DNA of 34,966 bases, from positions 1-34,966 of the IMG/VR virus record IMGVR_UViG_3300012936_000067, one strand, 5' to 3'. The notes under the pieces were generated by a model. The model saw only the letters and a list, made by a program, of their open reading frames with translations, had not been told where the DNA came from and did no database searches. Positions 7,862 to 14,409 of the stretch are shown one piece after another. Position 1 is the first letter of the stretch; every line of letters begins with the position of its first letter. Source of the stretch: a virus. A program made the position numbers and the translations under genes.

Positions 7862-8641
7862 TTAAGAAGCCCACTTTCGGGCTATACGCCCACAGTTAAG
7901 TCCACGGGTGTGAGCCAATCGCACTGGACCATACCTATCGACGTACCAGTCAAGGTGGCCGTCTTCTGTGATCTTGTCCAGCTTGTTGTCGGCTCTTCCT
8001 ATAACTCTAATCACCAAGGCGTAAATTATCTCCCCAATCGGGAGGGTTCCGAGTACGGCCCACTCAGGGTCACCCGTGAGCTTGATCATAACCGACGGGA
8101 GGATAGCGTGTTCAACTATTTCAAACAGGGCAAATCCCAAGCCTATCTTCCAGCCGTGCTTTTTCACAGCCGAAATTATGATCTTCAGAGTGTGGGAAGG
8201 AGAGACGGCGCTCCAAGCTTTCCTCATGAGGTCAGCTATGACCTTCTCCGTGACCTGGCTCCGAAATTCTTGGATTTGCTCCTTGACCACCTGGCGTTTT
8301 ACCTGAGAAGGCAGTTCTTTGCCATCCCAGCTGTGGGCAGAGCTGAAGCCCCATTCATACCCAGCGTAGTAGTCATCTGACTGGCCTCTTTCGGGATCTT
8401 TGAAAAACCCCTGTAGGGCCTCATATCGGCCCTCTCTGGCACCGTCAGTAAATTCCCCAACGTCCTCGTCAATTTCGTGTTCGCCGACCGACTCTACCAA
8501 CTTAGGAGCCAGCTTACGGATTATTTCATCCATAAGGTCGTCCACAGGACCGTATATGAAGTCCTTGTGCTCCTTAAGAATCACAGAGAGTGGCTGTGCC
8601 ATCCAGCCCAGCCACTCTTTGAGAGTGGCCTCCTTATCCAT
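7862..8641 (-). CDS. Hypothetical protein with two hydrophobic segments
   Basis: 259 residues. The ATG at 8641 overlaps the tail-tube-candidate stop by one base (TGATG). The N-terminal half is acidic and helical. Residues about 163-187 (IGLGFALFEIVEHAILPSV) and 195-214 (AVLGTLPIGEIIYALVIRVI) are hydrophobic enough to be membrane helices. The C-terminus is basic (RGLNCGRIARKWAS). No family recognised. It could be a membrane-active virion protein or a holin-like protein given the cell-wall gene downstream, but the long soluble N-terminus is unlike a classical holin. Confidence 0.6.
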   Translation of the reverse strand: MDKEATLKEWLGWMAQPLSVILKEHKDFIYGPVDDLMDEIIRKLAPKLVESVGEHEIDEDVGEFTDGAREGRYEALQGFFKDPERGQSDDYYAGYEWGFSSAHSWDGKELPSQVKRQVVKEQIQEFRSQVTEKVIADLMRKAWSAVSPSHTLKIIISAVKKHGWKIGLGFALFEIVEHAILPSVMIKLTGDPEWAVLGTLPIGEIIYALVIRVIGRADNKLDKITEDGHLDWYVDRYGPVRLAHTRGLNCGRIARKWAS

Positions 8642-9420
8642 CAGCCAGCGCCCTGGGTCAGGTCGTTGTTGTAGACAAGAGAGCCAGTCTGGCCAATAGT
8701 CGGGTCGTTACCCGTAGCGAGGAACTCGCCGTACTGGGTGGTGCCGAAATCGTGGACGTCGGTGATGGTGACGTCGCCAGACTCCATAACCACGACAGAG
8801 TCCTTAGCGAAGGTAGCACTCCAAGAGGTCCACCAGCAAGCTTCGTAGTACGAGATCAAGATGTTGTGGGAAAGGGAACCCCCACTTCCAAATGCCCCGC
8901 CGCCACCGACTGCACCGGTGTAGGCCAGTGACCCGTAAGCTCCAGAAGAAGCGCTGAATCCAGTCTCAGACCCGGTGCCATCACCGGTCAGCTCAGCGTC
9001 AGCGATGCGAGAGAACACGATCTGCTGCTCAATATCAAAAGGCCAGCGGTGGTGCTTGAGAGCCCGAACGGGTCCGGAAACACCAGCGGCGTAACCAGTA
9101 GCCTGCCACATGTTGGACAAGTAAAGAAGGGCTCGTTCGATGGAGGCGGTCATGGGGTCCGACATTCCGGGAACAAGCTCAGCGACCTGGTCACCGAAGC
9201 CGATACCAGAAATTGCTTCAACGCCACGACCGTCGTTGACCCCAAACGAACTCAAAACGCCCATCTGAAGGAGGCCAGTGCCCCCGTAAGCAGGAGTGAG
9301 AACCCTGACTCGCTGAGAAACAACAGCGCGGGTGTTTGGGGAAGTACCAAACTTGTAGATTTGGGAAGATCCCTGAACGCCGCCAGGAGAACCAGGGTTG
9401 AGGTCGTTGTTAGTAGGCAT
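8641..9420 (-). CDS. Probable tail tube protein
   Basis: 259 residues. The segment SGIGFGDQVAELVPGMSD followed by TASIERALLYLSNMW resembles the conserved core of contractile-tail tube proteins (gp19-like: a G-x-x-D-x-V-x-E-L-x-P-G run, then a helix). The C-terminal half is beta-rich and Gly/Ser-rich with a YYEACWWTSWSATF strand. Codons are strongly biased (ATC, CGT, GTC), as expected for an abundant virion protein. The ATG is preceded by AAAGGGAAAG and, further up, by a promoter-like element. A capsid decoration protein is the alternative. Confidence 0.5.
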   Translation of the reverse strand: MPTNNDLNPGSPGGVQGSSQIYKFGTSPNTRAVVSQRVRVLTPAYGGTGLLQMGVLSSFGVNDGRGVEAISGIGFGDQVAELVPGMSDPMTASIERALLYLSNMWQATGYAAGVSGPVRALKHHRWPFDIEQQIVFSRIADAELTGDGTGSETGFSASSGAYGSLAYTGAVGGGGAFGSGGSLSHNILISYYEACWWTSWSATFAKDSVVVMESGDVTITDVHDFGTTQYGEFLATGNDPTIGQTGSLVYNNDLTQGAG

Positions 9421-9448
9421 TTACTTTCCCTTTTGATACTCCACCGAT

Positions 9449-9466
9449 CTTATAGAGGAGCTAACG
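9449..9466 (-). promoter_or_regulatory. Promoter-like element CGTTAGCTCCTCTATAAG
   Basis: On the minus strand CGTTAGCTCCTCTATAAG is followed by ATCGGTGG, matching the 4493, 20735 and 22472 elements in order and spacing. It lies 29 bases before the start of the tail tube candidate. TATAAG is a plausible -10. Confidence 0.55.
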
Positions 9467-9468
9467 AG

Positions 9469-9849
9469 TTATGTCCAATTGGCCCAGGACAGTTTGGTAC
9501 CACCGTCATAAGGGACGGCAAGCTTCTCTTCCACCAGCAAATCGTTGATGCACTTCCCCTCTTCAGTCCAAACTTTGACAAGCAGCCTTCCGTACTTGTC
9601 GGGCTTCTGGACTGACTGTATCACCACTTTTTTCCCCATAACAAGGGACTTAACCCTGTCTTTGGCCTTATAAGCTGCCTCTTTCTCCCCGGAGACTTTG
9701 GAACGGACCTCGGGTGTGTCTATCCCAAAAAGCCTGCAGCTGGCCTTAGCGGTCATCTTCATACCCAAGTCCAAAAGAACCGTGATAGAGTCACCATCGT
9801 AGACAGAGATAACTTCTGCGTTGTAAACGTAAGGCTCGGGTTTTTCCAT
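9469..9849 (-). CDS. Thermonuclease (SNase) homologue
   Basis: 126 residues from ATG at 9849 (GGAAGG 8 bases upstream; a GTG at 9858 is too close to it). The staphylococcal nuclease core is complete: VYDGDSITV, then CRLFGIDTPEVR (Arg, Asp, Thr, Glu of the active site) and DKYGRLLVKVW (second catalytic Arg). Such enzymes cut DNA or RNA using calcium. There is no signal peptide. Roles in phages are unclear: host DNA degradation or virion-borne activity. The promoter-like element at 9876-9893 lies 27 bases upstream, back to back with a plus-strand one. Confidence 0.85.
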   Translation of the reverse strand: MEKPEPYVYNAEVISVYDGDSITVLLDLGMKMTAKASCRLFGIDTPEVRSKVSGEKEAAYKAKDRVKSLVMGKKVVIQSVQKPDKYGRLLVKVWTEEGKCINDLLVEEKLAVPYDGGTKLSWANWT

Positions 9850-9875
9850 GGGTAACACCTTCCTAAGAGGAAAAG

Positions 9876-9893
9876 TTTATGAAACCCCTAACG
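9876..9893 (-). promoter_or_regulatory. Promoter-like element for the thermonuclease gene
   Basis: Minus strand CGTTAGGGGTTTCATAAA keeps the CGTTAG and a -10-like CATAAA. A weaker relative (CGGTAAGGGTTCATTTTAA) precedes the 2H phosphoesterase gene. Confidence 0.4.
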
Positions 9894-9899
9894 CCAGCG

Positions 9900-9917
9900 C
9901 GTTGAATCTTCTATCAA
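9900..9917 (+). promoter_or_regulatory. Promoter-like element for the plus-strand operon
   Basis: Plus strand CGTTGAATCTTCTATCAA fits the CGTTRRnTCYYYTATnA consensus found before minus-strand genes. It lies 23 bases before the ATG at 9940 and only 6 bases from the divergent element at 9876-9893, so this is a face-to-back divergent promoter pair. Confidence 0.5.
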
Positions 9918-9939
9918 ACCCGAGTTATGAGGAAACAGC

Positions 9940-10275
9940 ATGCCTAACTTCGGATTCTGGACTTTCGGTCAAAAAAACGGGCTGGTGGGGTCAGAAAGTT
10001 CTAAGGTTGAACTGCCGGATGGCAGAATTCAGACCATAAAGAACAAAGAAAACCCAGCCGTTCTCGAAGACGAGTTTATACTGTTTTCGGTAAAGACTTC
10101 GAGAATCGCCCAAAAGGATCTGTTGAGGCTGTTACCACAATTGGACGAAGCGAGCCAGACCAGAATACGAAACCTGATGAAGAAGCACCCCAGGGCTTTC
10201 AAGCCCATAATTTCCCACCAAGACTTTTACGATTATATCCAAGCCAAACAGGTCAACCCCCTGAGAGGAGAATGA
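9940..10275 (+). CDS. Hypothetical protein, first gene of plus-strand island
   Basis: 111 residues from ATG after TGAGGAAACAGC. The N-terminus is Gly/Phe-rich (FGFWTFGQKNG). A helical stretch follows (RIAQKDLLRLLPQLDEAS, then RIRNLMKKHPRAF), and the C-terminus is IISHQDFYDYIQAKQ. No family recognised. It overlaps the next gene by four bases (ATGA) and leads a four-gene operon of small, basic, possibly nucleic-acid-binding proteins. Confidence 0.65.
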   Translation: MPNFGFWTFGQKNGLVGSESSKVELPDGRIQTIKNKENPAVLEDEFILFSVKTSRIAQKDLLRLLPQLDEASQTRIRNLMKKHPRAFKPIISHQDFYDYIQAKQVNPLRGE

Positions 10276-10580
10276 AGATGGCAAGAATGTCCAAAGCTAT
10301 GTCCGGAAGAGGCGGAAAGGCAAACAAGCGTAAGATGTTGCTCAGGAAGCAGGAAGAGCGCCGAATAGCCGCTAATGAAGCCATCAGGGGTGCATCGGCT
10401 TCTGCACCCGCCCCCGCACCCGCACCCGCACCCGCCCCAGAGGTAGAGGCGTCTGCCCCAGAGGAGTCTTGGTCGATGGAAAACACCAAGGCAGAACTCA
10501 CAGAAGCTGCGGAGAGAATGGGTATAGAGGTGAAATCCGGGATGACCAAATCGGATATCCTGTCCAAGATCAATTCGTAA
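10272..10580 (+). CDS. Basic protein with Ala-Pro linker and SAP/Rho-N-like C-terminus
   Basis: 102 residues (ATG at 10272 overlaps the previous stop; an ATG at 10278 with GAGGAG 7 bases upstream is as likely). It has three parts: a Lys/Arg-rich N-terminus (residues 1-38), a 12-residue Ala-Pro linker, and a C-terminal helical module, TKAELTEAAERMGI followed by GMTKSDILSKI. The last part has the two-helix pattern of SAP, LEM or Rho N-terminal domains, which bind DNA or RNA. The layout resembles small chromatin-like proteins. Function inferred only from shape. Confidence 0.65.
   Translation: MKMARMSKAMSGRGGKANKRKMLLRKQEERRIAANEAIRGASASAPAPAPAPAPAPEVEASAPEESWSMENTKAELTEAAERMGIEVKSGMTKSDILSKINS
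10404..10439. repeat. Six GCnCCn hexamers encoding an Ala-Pro linker
   Basis: Six consecutive 6-base units (GCACCC or GCCCCC/GCCCCA) encode (AP)6. Being a short tandem repeat it could vary in length between isolates. Confidence 0.85.
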
Positions 10581-10612
10581 TTTTGAACCTGTGAAATTCC
10601 AGAGCGAAGCGC

Positions 10613-11032
10613 ATGAAGTTTTATGTAGACTTCTACCTGGAAGAAAAGGGTTACGGGTTCATAGAGAACGAATCTGGAGAAAGGTACTTCTTTAGGGGTG
10701 AGAACTTCTTTAGGAGAAGCCCTGAACACCCTATGCCCATATCTGGGGAAGAAGTGTCTGTGGGTTACACAGAAGACAGAGAGAAAGGGTCTTCTGTAGC
10801 CAAAGAAGTGAAACGGTTGTCCAGCCCCCAGCAAACTTCTGGGGTAGTGGAATCGTTTGACACAGTGAAGGGGTGGGGGTTCATAAGAGAGTACGGGAAC
10901 CAAACCAAAGTGTACTTGCACGTCTCAGACTTATCAAGCGGGTGGGTCCCGATAAAAGGTAGCAGGGTAAAATTCTGTAAGGGATGGAAAAAAGGCCGTC
11001 CAAGAGCTTGTTACGTAAAAGAGGACGTGTAA
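10613..11032 (+). CDS. Double cold-shock-domain protein
   Basis: 139 residues containing two cold-shock-like OB folds in tandem. Copy one has KGYGFIEN (RNP1) and ERYFFRGENFF (RNP2 position). Copy two has KGWGFIREYG and KVYLHVSDL, followed by KGSRVKFCKGWKKGRPRA. Cold-shock domains bind single-stranded RNA or DNA, melt RNA structure and can antiterminate. Ordinary bacterial Csp has one domain of about 67 residues, so the fusion is atypical. The ribosome site is weak. Its stop overlaps the next ATG (TAATG). Confidence 0.8.
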   Translation: MKFYVDFYLEEKGYGFIENESGERYFFRGENFFRRSPEHPMPISGEEVSVGYTEDREKGSSVAKEVKRLSSPQQTSGVVESFDTVKGWGFIREYGNQTKVYLHVSDLSSGWVPIKGSRVKFCKGWKKGRPRACYVKEDV

Positions 11033-11622
11033 TGGAAAAGAACAGATTCGGGGGCAGAAAGGGCTCGTCTTATACCCCAATGTCGGAAGACGAGCAGGAA
11101 GTCCTCAGCCGACTGGTAAACTCCCAAGACCTGAGGGTTGTAGTAAAAGGTTACGGGGAGGCACAAAACCTGAAGGTGAAATTCGGGGACCTGAGAATAG
11201 CTCTCGCCTTCCGTCTGTCATTCGACAAGCCTGCAGTTCCCGTTCCCGTACACTTCATAGATCTGGAGCTACAGACTGGGTCCGGTATGAAGCTGTTCTC
11301 AGAAAGACAGCCCACGGTCTATGACGGTAAGCCCATCCAAGTTGCAGACGGTGTGTTTTTCGATATGGTTTGGGATATCGCCATCCTGGCTATGGATCCC
11401 AAGGTGGTAAAAGCCATAAAGCCTGGAGCGACTGGTCTAACCTCACGGTGGATAGACAAGGACACGGAGCAGTTGACCCTTACGGGCAACAACAGGTTCT
11501 CAGGATCGGACAAGAGAGAGTTGAGAAGAATCAGAGAGGGAGAAGCGAAGTCCAGGGCCAACACAGCAGACAGACTGCAGGAGGCCAGGTCTCTGATACA
11601 GAAGAGGGGAAGCAAGAAGTAA
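11032..11622 (+). CDS. Hypothetical protein
   Basis: 196 residues from ATG at 11032, which overlaps the previous TAA by one base; a longer reading from 10984 would run inside the cold-shock gene and is less likely. The middle is a beta-rich region (LRIALAFRLSF, VPVPVHFIDLEL) and the C-terminal 45 residues are a charged helix (RRIREGEAKSRANTADRLQEARSL). No family recognised. Last gene of the island, ending inside a hairpin. Confidence 0.7.
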   Translation: MEKNRFGGRKGSSYTPMSEDEQEVLSRLVNSQDLRVVVKGYGEAQNLKVKFGDLRIALAFRLSFDKPAVPVPVHFIDLELQTGSGMKLFSERQPTVYDGKPIQVADGVFFDMVWDIAILAMDPKVVKAIKPGATGLTSRWIDKDTEQLTLTGNNRFSGSDKRELRRIREGEAKSRANTADRLQEARSLIQKRGSKK

Positions 11623-11641
11623 CCTCCCTGCTTCCCCTCTT
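11602..11641. terminator. Perfect 13-bp hairpin between convergent genes
   Basis: AAGAGGGGAAGCA (11602-11614) pairs perfectly with TGCTTCCCCTCTT (11629-11641) around a 14-base loop. The left arm codes the C-terminus of the plus-strand gene and the TAA is in the loop. It sits between converging transcription units, so a bidirectional terminator is likely, although no long T run follows on either strand. Confidence 0.5.
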
Positions 11642-11678
11642 AGCGAGAGTAGGTGACCTACTCAAGCCGGATGGGAAA

Positions 11679-11873
11679 TCACCCCTTGCGAGCAGCAAGA
11701 ACGTCCTTTCGGACCTGGCCTGCAGTCTCCCGGACTTCTGCCATGGCCTTGCGGACGCGGGTTCCGGGGTTACCGGCCTGACCACCATCGCACTTGGAAG
11801 CGTCGGCCTTGACAGCCTCCAGCTTTGCGATCATGGAGTCGATGACTTCGACAAAAGTGAATTCGTTTTCCAT
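11679..11873 (-). CDS. Histone H1-like protein (Hc1 type)
   Basis: 64 residues from ATG with GAGG 7 bases upstream. The C-terminal half, AGNPGTRVRKAMAEVRETA then GQVRKDVLAARKG, follows the pattern of bacterial Hc1/histone H1-like proteins (GN-x-x-G-T-R-x-R-K-x-L-x-E, then a basic helix). The N-terminal half is an acidic helix (EFTFVEVIDSMIAKLEAVKADA). Hc1 proteins condense DNA in chlamydiae and occur widely as short bacterial homologues. Here the lysine-rich tail is absent, so strong DNA compaction is doubtful. Single-gene unit convergent with the plus island. Confidence 0.65.
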   Translation of the reverse strand: MENEFTFVEVIDSMIAKLEAVKADASKCDGGQAGNPGTRVRKAMAEVRETAGQVRKDVLAARKG

Positions 11874-11901
11874 TTTCGTACCTCTTTTGGAGTGGCAGGA
11901 C

Positions 11902-11916
11902 TGTTAGGTCCTAATA
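11902..11916 (+). promoter_or_regulatory. Plus-strand promoter-like element
   Basis: TGTTAGGTCCTAATA on the plus strand differs little from the CGTTAGGTCCTTTAT element at 4493-4508. A transcript from it would run antisense to the 11941-12234 gene and into the exonuclease/HNH operon at 12261. The centre is also a near-palindrome (TTAGG-T-CCTAA), so it might act on the minus strand for the 11873 gene instead. Confidence 0.3.
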
Positions 11917-11940
11917 CTCATTTTACCCACAAAGAGGACA

Positions 11941-12234
11941 TTAGATATCGTCCTCAGGTTTCACCAAGTGATTGAGTCTGTGGCTCCTAGCCATATCATT
12001 GGCAGCGGCCCTGAGGTGTCTAATTATCAGTTCCACCTCGTAAGAGGTTTCGGGAGGACGCATCGCCAGGTCCTTCAGGGGTGACCCCCTCCTCAGACTT
12101 TCGATTTCGATGATCTTGGCATTCCAACCAAATTCTGACTCCCCCCATATGGCTTCAAAGTGCGCCACAGGGTACTGTACCTTATAATCTTCGATGTAAA
12201 ACACGTTACTGTTTTCATCGCCCTTTTTATACAT
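11941..12234 (-). CDS. Hypothetical protein
   Basis: 97 residues from ATG at 12234 after a run of G (GGGGGG) 5 bases upstream; a TTG at 12249 would add five residues. The first 50 residues are strand-like with many aromatics (NVFYIEDYKVQYPVAHFEAIWG). The rest is helical, ending RSHRLNHLVKPEDDI. No family recognised. It diverges from the plus-strand exonuclease gene, whose ATG is 26 bases away, so the two control regions overlap. Confidence 0.6.
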   Translation of the reverse strand: MYKKGDENSNVFYIEDYKVQYPVAHFEAIWGESEFGWNAKIIEIESLRRGSPLKDLAMRPPETSYEVELIIRHLRAAANDMARSHRLNHLVKPEDDI

Positions 12235-12260
12235 ATAAGCCCCCCACAAGGACCCACAGC

Positions 12261-12830
12261 ATGAACCTGGCCTTCGTAGACGTTGAAACCACAGATCTGG
12301 ACCCTAACAAAGCAGCAATACTGGAGATAGCCATCATAAGGGTGGAAAAAGGTGTGGAAACGGACAGGTACCACACCCTTGTCAAGCCCACTCCGCAGGA
12401 AATGGCCAGGGCCAACCCGAAGTCCCTGGCCATAAACGGGTACGACCCCCAAAGGTGGATTGGGGCCCCTTCCATAGAACAGGTCGCTGGTAGAATATCT
12501 TCCATTATGGAAAATTGTACCCTCGTGGGACACAATGTGTCTTTTGACGAGTCCATAATAAAAGCTGTATTTCTAAGGCACGGGATAAACCAGAAGGTAC
12601 CCTACCATAAGATAGACACCGTGACTCTGGTGTATGAACATCTTTCCCCTTTGGGCCTGAGAAGGGCTTCACTTGATAGTGTTAGAGACTTCCTCGGGTG
12701 GGACAAAAGTATGGCCCACACAGCTTTGAAGGATACAGAGGACGTCATGAGACTGTATAAAAAGCTCTGGAGAATGTCTCTGTGGGGAAGTATCATTTTG
12801 AGAATAAAGATTTGGTTTAACAGGCTATAA
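12261..12830 (+). CDS. DnaQ-like 3'-5' exonuclease (DEDDh)
   Basis: 189 residues with the complete DEDDh set: Asp7 and Glu9 in FVDVETTDL, Asp96 in GHNVSFDES, His153 and Asp158 in MAHTALKDTED. This is the proofreading/RNase T fold that removes nucleotides from 3' ends of DNA or RNA. The last 18 residues (MSLWGSIILRIKIWFNRL) form a hydrophobic-basic amphipathic tail not usual in DnaQ. The ATG follows AAGGACCCACAGC. In an operon with the HNH gene 10 bases downstream. TATACATATAAG on the plus strand 24-35 bases upstream may be its promoter. Confidence 0.85.
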   Translation: MNLAFVDVETTDLDPNKAAILEIAIIRVEKGVETDRYHTLVKPTPQEMARANPKSLAINGYDPQRWIGAPSIEQVAGRISSIMENCTLVGHNVSFDESIIKAVFLRHGINQKVPYHKIDTVTLVYEHLSPLGLRRASLDSVRDFLGWDKSMAHTALKDTEDVMRLYKKLWRMSLWGSIILRIKIWFNRL

Positions 12831-12840
12831 AGGAAGCACG

Positions 12841-13311
12841 ATGAAAGTGTTTGGTATGGGAGAAGAGGAAGCACCCAATAAGAAAAAGTTGACCATTGAA
12901 CTTGTACCTCAAGGACAATGGGGATTGAATTTGCGCTCCGAACTCCCAAGAAAAGAGTGGGACCGTCTTCGAAAGTCGGTTTACAAAGCGGCCAACTACA
13001 GGTGCGAAGTCTGTGGGGGGAAAGGACCCAGGTGGCCAGTGGAATGCCACGAACGTTGGGAATACGACGAGTCCACCAAGGTCCAATCGCTCGTGGGGCT
13101 TATTGCCCTGTGTCCCTCTTGCCACGAAGTGAAGCATATAGGAAGGGCAGGCGTGATGGGGAGAGCCACCCAGGCACTGAGTCACCTCATGGAGGTGAAC
13201 GATTGGGATTTGGACCAAGCCACCGAGTATGTGGACGATTGCTTCAGTGTTTGGGCCAGGAGGTCCAAAGAGGACTGGAAGCTGGACATATCGTGGATAA
13301 AGAACCAGTGA
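12841..13311 (+). CDS. HNH endonuclease
   Basis: 156 residues with a zinc-bound HNH core: CEVC at 55-58, ECHERWEYD at 69-77, then LIALCPSCHEVKH at 88-99. The double CxxC plus His/His pattern is that of phage HNH nucleases that nick or cut DNA, including free-standing homing and packaging-associated types. AGGAAGCACG is the ribosome site. It lies in a plus-strand island within minus-strand structural genes and ends 52 bases from a GIY-YIG gene facing it, so mobility is possible. Confidence 0.85.
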   Translation: MKVFGMGEEEAPNKKKLTIELVPQGQWGLNLRSELPRKEWDRLRKSVYKAANYRCEVCGGKGPRWPVECHERWEYDESTKVQSLVGLIALCPSCHEVKHIGRAGVMGRATQALSHLMEVNDWDLDQATEYVDDCFSVWARRSKEDWKLDISWIKNQ

Positions 13312-13457
13312 AGTTCAACCCCTGCCCCTGCTGTGAGTGCGACCCCTGCGACTGTGACTGGGGCTACTCGGTGATCTCAGCCGCCACCAAGGCGTTGATA
13401 TCGGCGACCCTCGGGTCATCAGGTCCGAGACCCCGGCACCATGACACCCCCTTGTAG
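13308..13457 (+). CDS. Candidate Cys-rich micropeptide
   Basis: A 49-residue frame starts with GTG overlapping the HNH stop by three bases (GTGA). Its N-terminus, KFNPCPCCECDPCDCDWG, has six Cys in ten residues, a metal-binding pattern. From 13364 on it is antisense to the GIY-YIG gene, and its ribosome site is weak, so it may be chance. The composition of the first 20 codons, most of which lie in the otherwise empty gap, is the reason to list it. Confidence 0.25.
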   Translation: MKFNPCPCCECDPCDCDWGYSVISAATKALISATLGSSGPRPRHHDTPL

Positions 13458-13753
13458 GTGTCTTCTGGCGACCAGCGACACCGGGCCTCTCCCCTTTTGC
13501 CGTGCTTCAGCGCCCTTTCGGCTTTGAGGGCTTCACTCTGGTCGGCATAAGGTCCGTATATAGCCCGCATCTTCCAAGGTCGATGTTTGCTCGTATATCG
13601 ACCCCCACCCTTGATGAACCCGTTGTGCTGCCGTATCCTGCGCTTCGGGTCTGTGGTACACCCCACATACCGAAATCCAGCCAGGGCCCTTCCCCGCTTG
13701 CCTATGCGGATCTGCTGACTCTGGATGACGTACACAAACCAGGGTCTCACCAC
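13364..13753 (-). CDS. GIY-YIG endonuclease domain protein
   Basis: 129 residues. The core reads WFVYVIQS, then FRYVGCTTDPKRRIRQHN (YVG in place of YIG, with the catalytic Arg), then GGGRYTSKHRPW and EALKAERALKH (catalytic Glu). This is the Slx1/UPF0213-like form of the fold, which cuts branched or damaged DNA. GTG start (13753 or 13750) after GGGAGG, overlapping the upstream gene by 7 bases. It ends tail to tail with the HNH gene. Confidence 0.85.
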   Translation of the reverse strand: MVRPWFVYVIQSQQIRIGKRGRALAGFRYVGCTTDPKRRIRQHNGFIKGGGRYTSKHRPWKMRAIYGPYADQSEALKAERALKHGKRGEARCRWSPEDTYKGVSWCRGLGPDDPRVADINALVAAEITE

Positions 13754-14181
13754 CGGAACCTCCCGAAGTACAAGAAGTAGCGGAGGTCTGGCCCCATTTC
13801 GTCGTTGTCTCTGAGGTCACCGCTGTACATGCCGGTGTCTTCGGCCCACAGCCTCATCTTCCTTTCGGTTTCGGTTTCGCCCCAGATGTACTCGATCTCG
13901 GGGTGGCTGGGCTTCGGCTTAACCGTCGCACGGATAATCAGATAGCGGTTTGGCTCATTGAATCCCAGACGCTCAACGTCTTGCTCGACCTCGACCTTGG
14001 TCATTTCCCAGTTGGGAAAAGCGGACTCAAACGACTTCGCGAGTTTAGATCTTATTTCACGCTCTACCTGCCGAAACAGGCTGTCCATGGCCTCCTGCTT
14101 GGCATCCCGCAGGAAATTAATGAGATCGAATTTTGCCGCTTTACGGTGTCGGGCTGCTACACGCTTGGGGTCAGGCGTCAT
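13747..14181 (-). CDS. Hypothetical protein with PKRVAARH N-terminus
   Basis: 144 residues, ATG four bases after the upstream TGA. It begins TPDPKRVAARHRKAAKFDL, a short basic motif that recalls SPKKIVARFLEA in the left-end gene. A long charged helix follows (residues 20-50), then a strand-rich part (RYLIIRATVKPKP), and an aromatic end (GPDLRYFLYFGRFRW). No catalytic motif. Coupled to baseplate genes, so a minor virion or assembly role is possible. Confidence 0.65.
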   Translation of the reverse strand: MTPDPKRVAARHRKAAKFDLINFLRDAKQEAMDSLFRQVEREIRSKLAKSFESAFPNWEMTKVEVEQDVERLGFNEPNRYLIIRATVKPKPSHPEIEYIWGETETERKMRLWAEDTGMYSGDLRDNDEMGPDLRYFLYFGRFRW

Positions 14182-14185
14182 GGGG

Positions 14186-14407
14186 TCATTCCTCAGAATC
14201 TTTAGGTTGGGGCACTGCGCTTTCTGCAGCCAAGGCAGACCGAACAGCCTTCGCTGCTCTTGCCCTTTCGAGTTTCAGACGTTCAAGCGTGCTTCTGACG
14301 GGTCCCGCGTCAAATTCGCAAGATACAGAACAGAAATACTTTAGAAGACCATCACGGTTGGTGAAAGACCTCCCGCATACCAAGCATGAGGTATCGAAGG
14401 AGGCCAC
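14186..14407 (-). CDS. Small zinc-finger protein
   Basis: 73 residues from GTG at 14407. SCLVCGRSFTNRDGL followed by YFCSVSCEFDAG gives a C-x2-C...C-x3-C treble-clef-like finger, close to MYM/FCS-type fingers. The remainder is a charged helix ending KDSEE. A nucleic-acid or protein interaction role is inferred. It is 2 bases past the baseplate J-like stop. Confidence 0.7.
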   Translation of the reverse strand: MASFDTSCLVCGRSFTNRDGLLKYFCSVSCEFDAGPVRSTLERLKLERARAAKAVRSALAAESAVPQPKDSEE

Positions 14408-14409
14408 AA

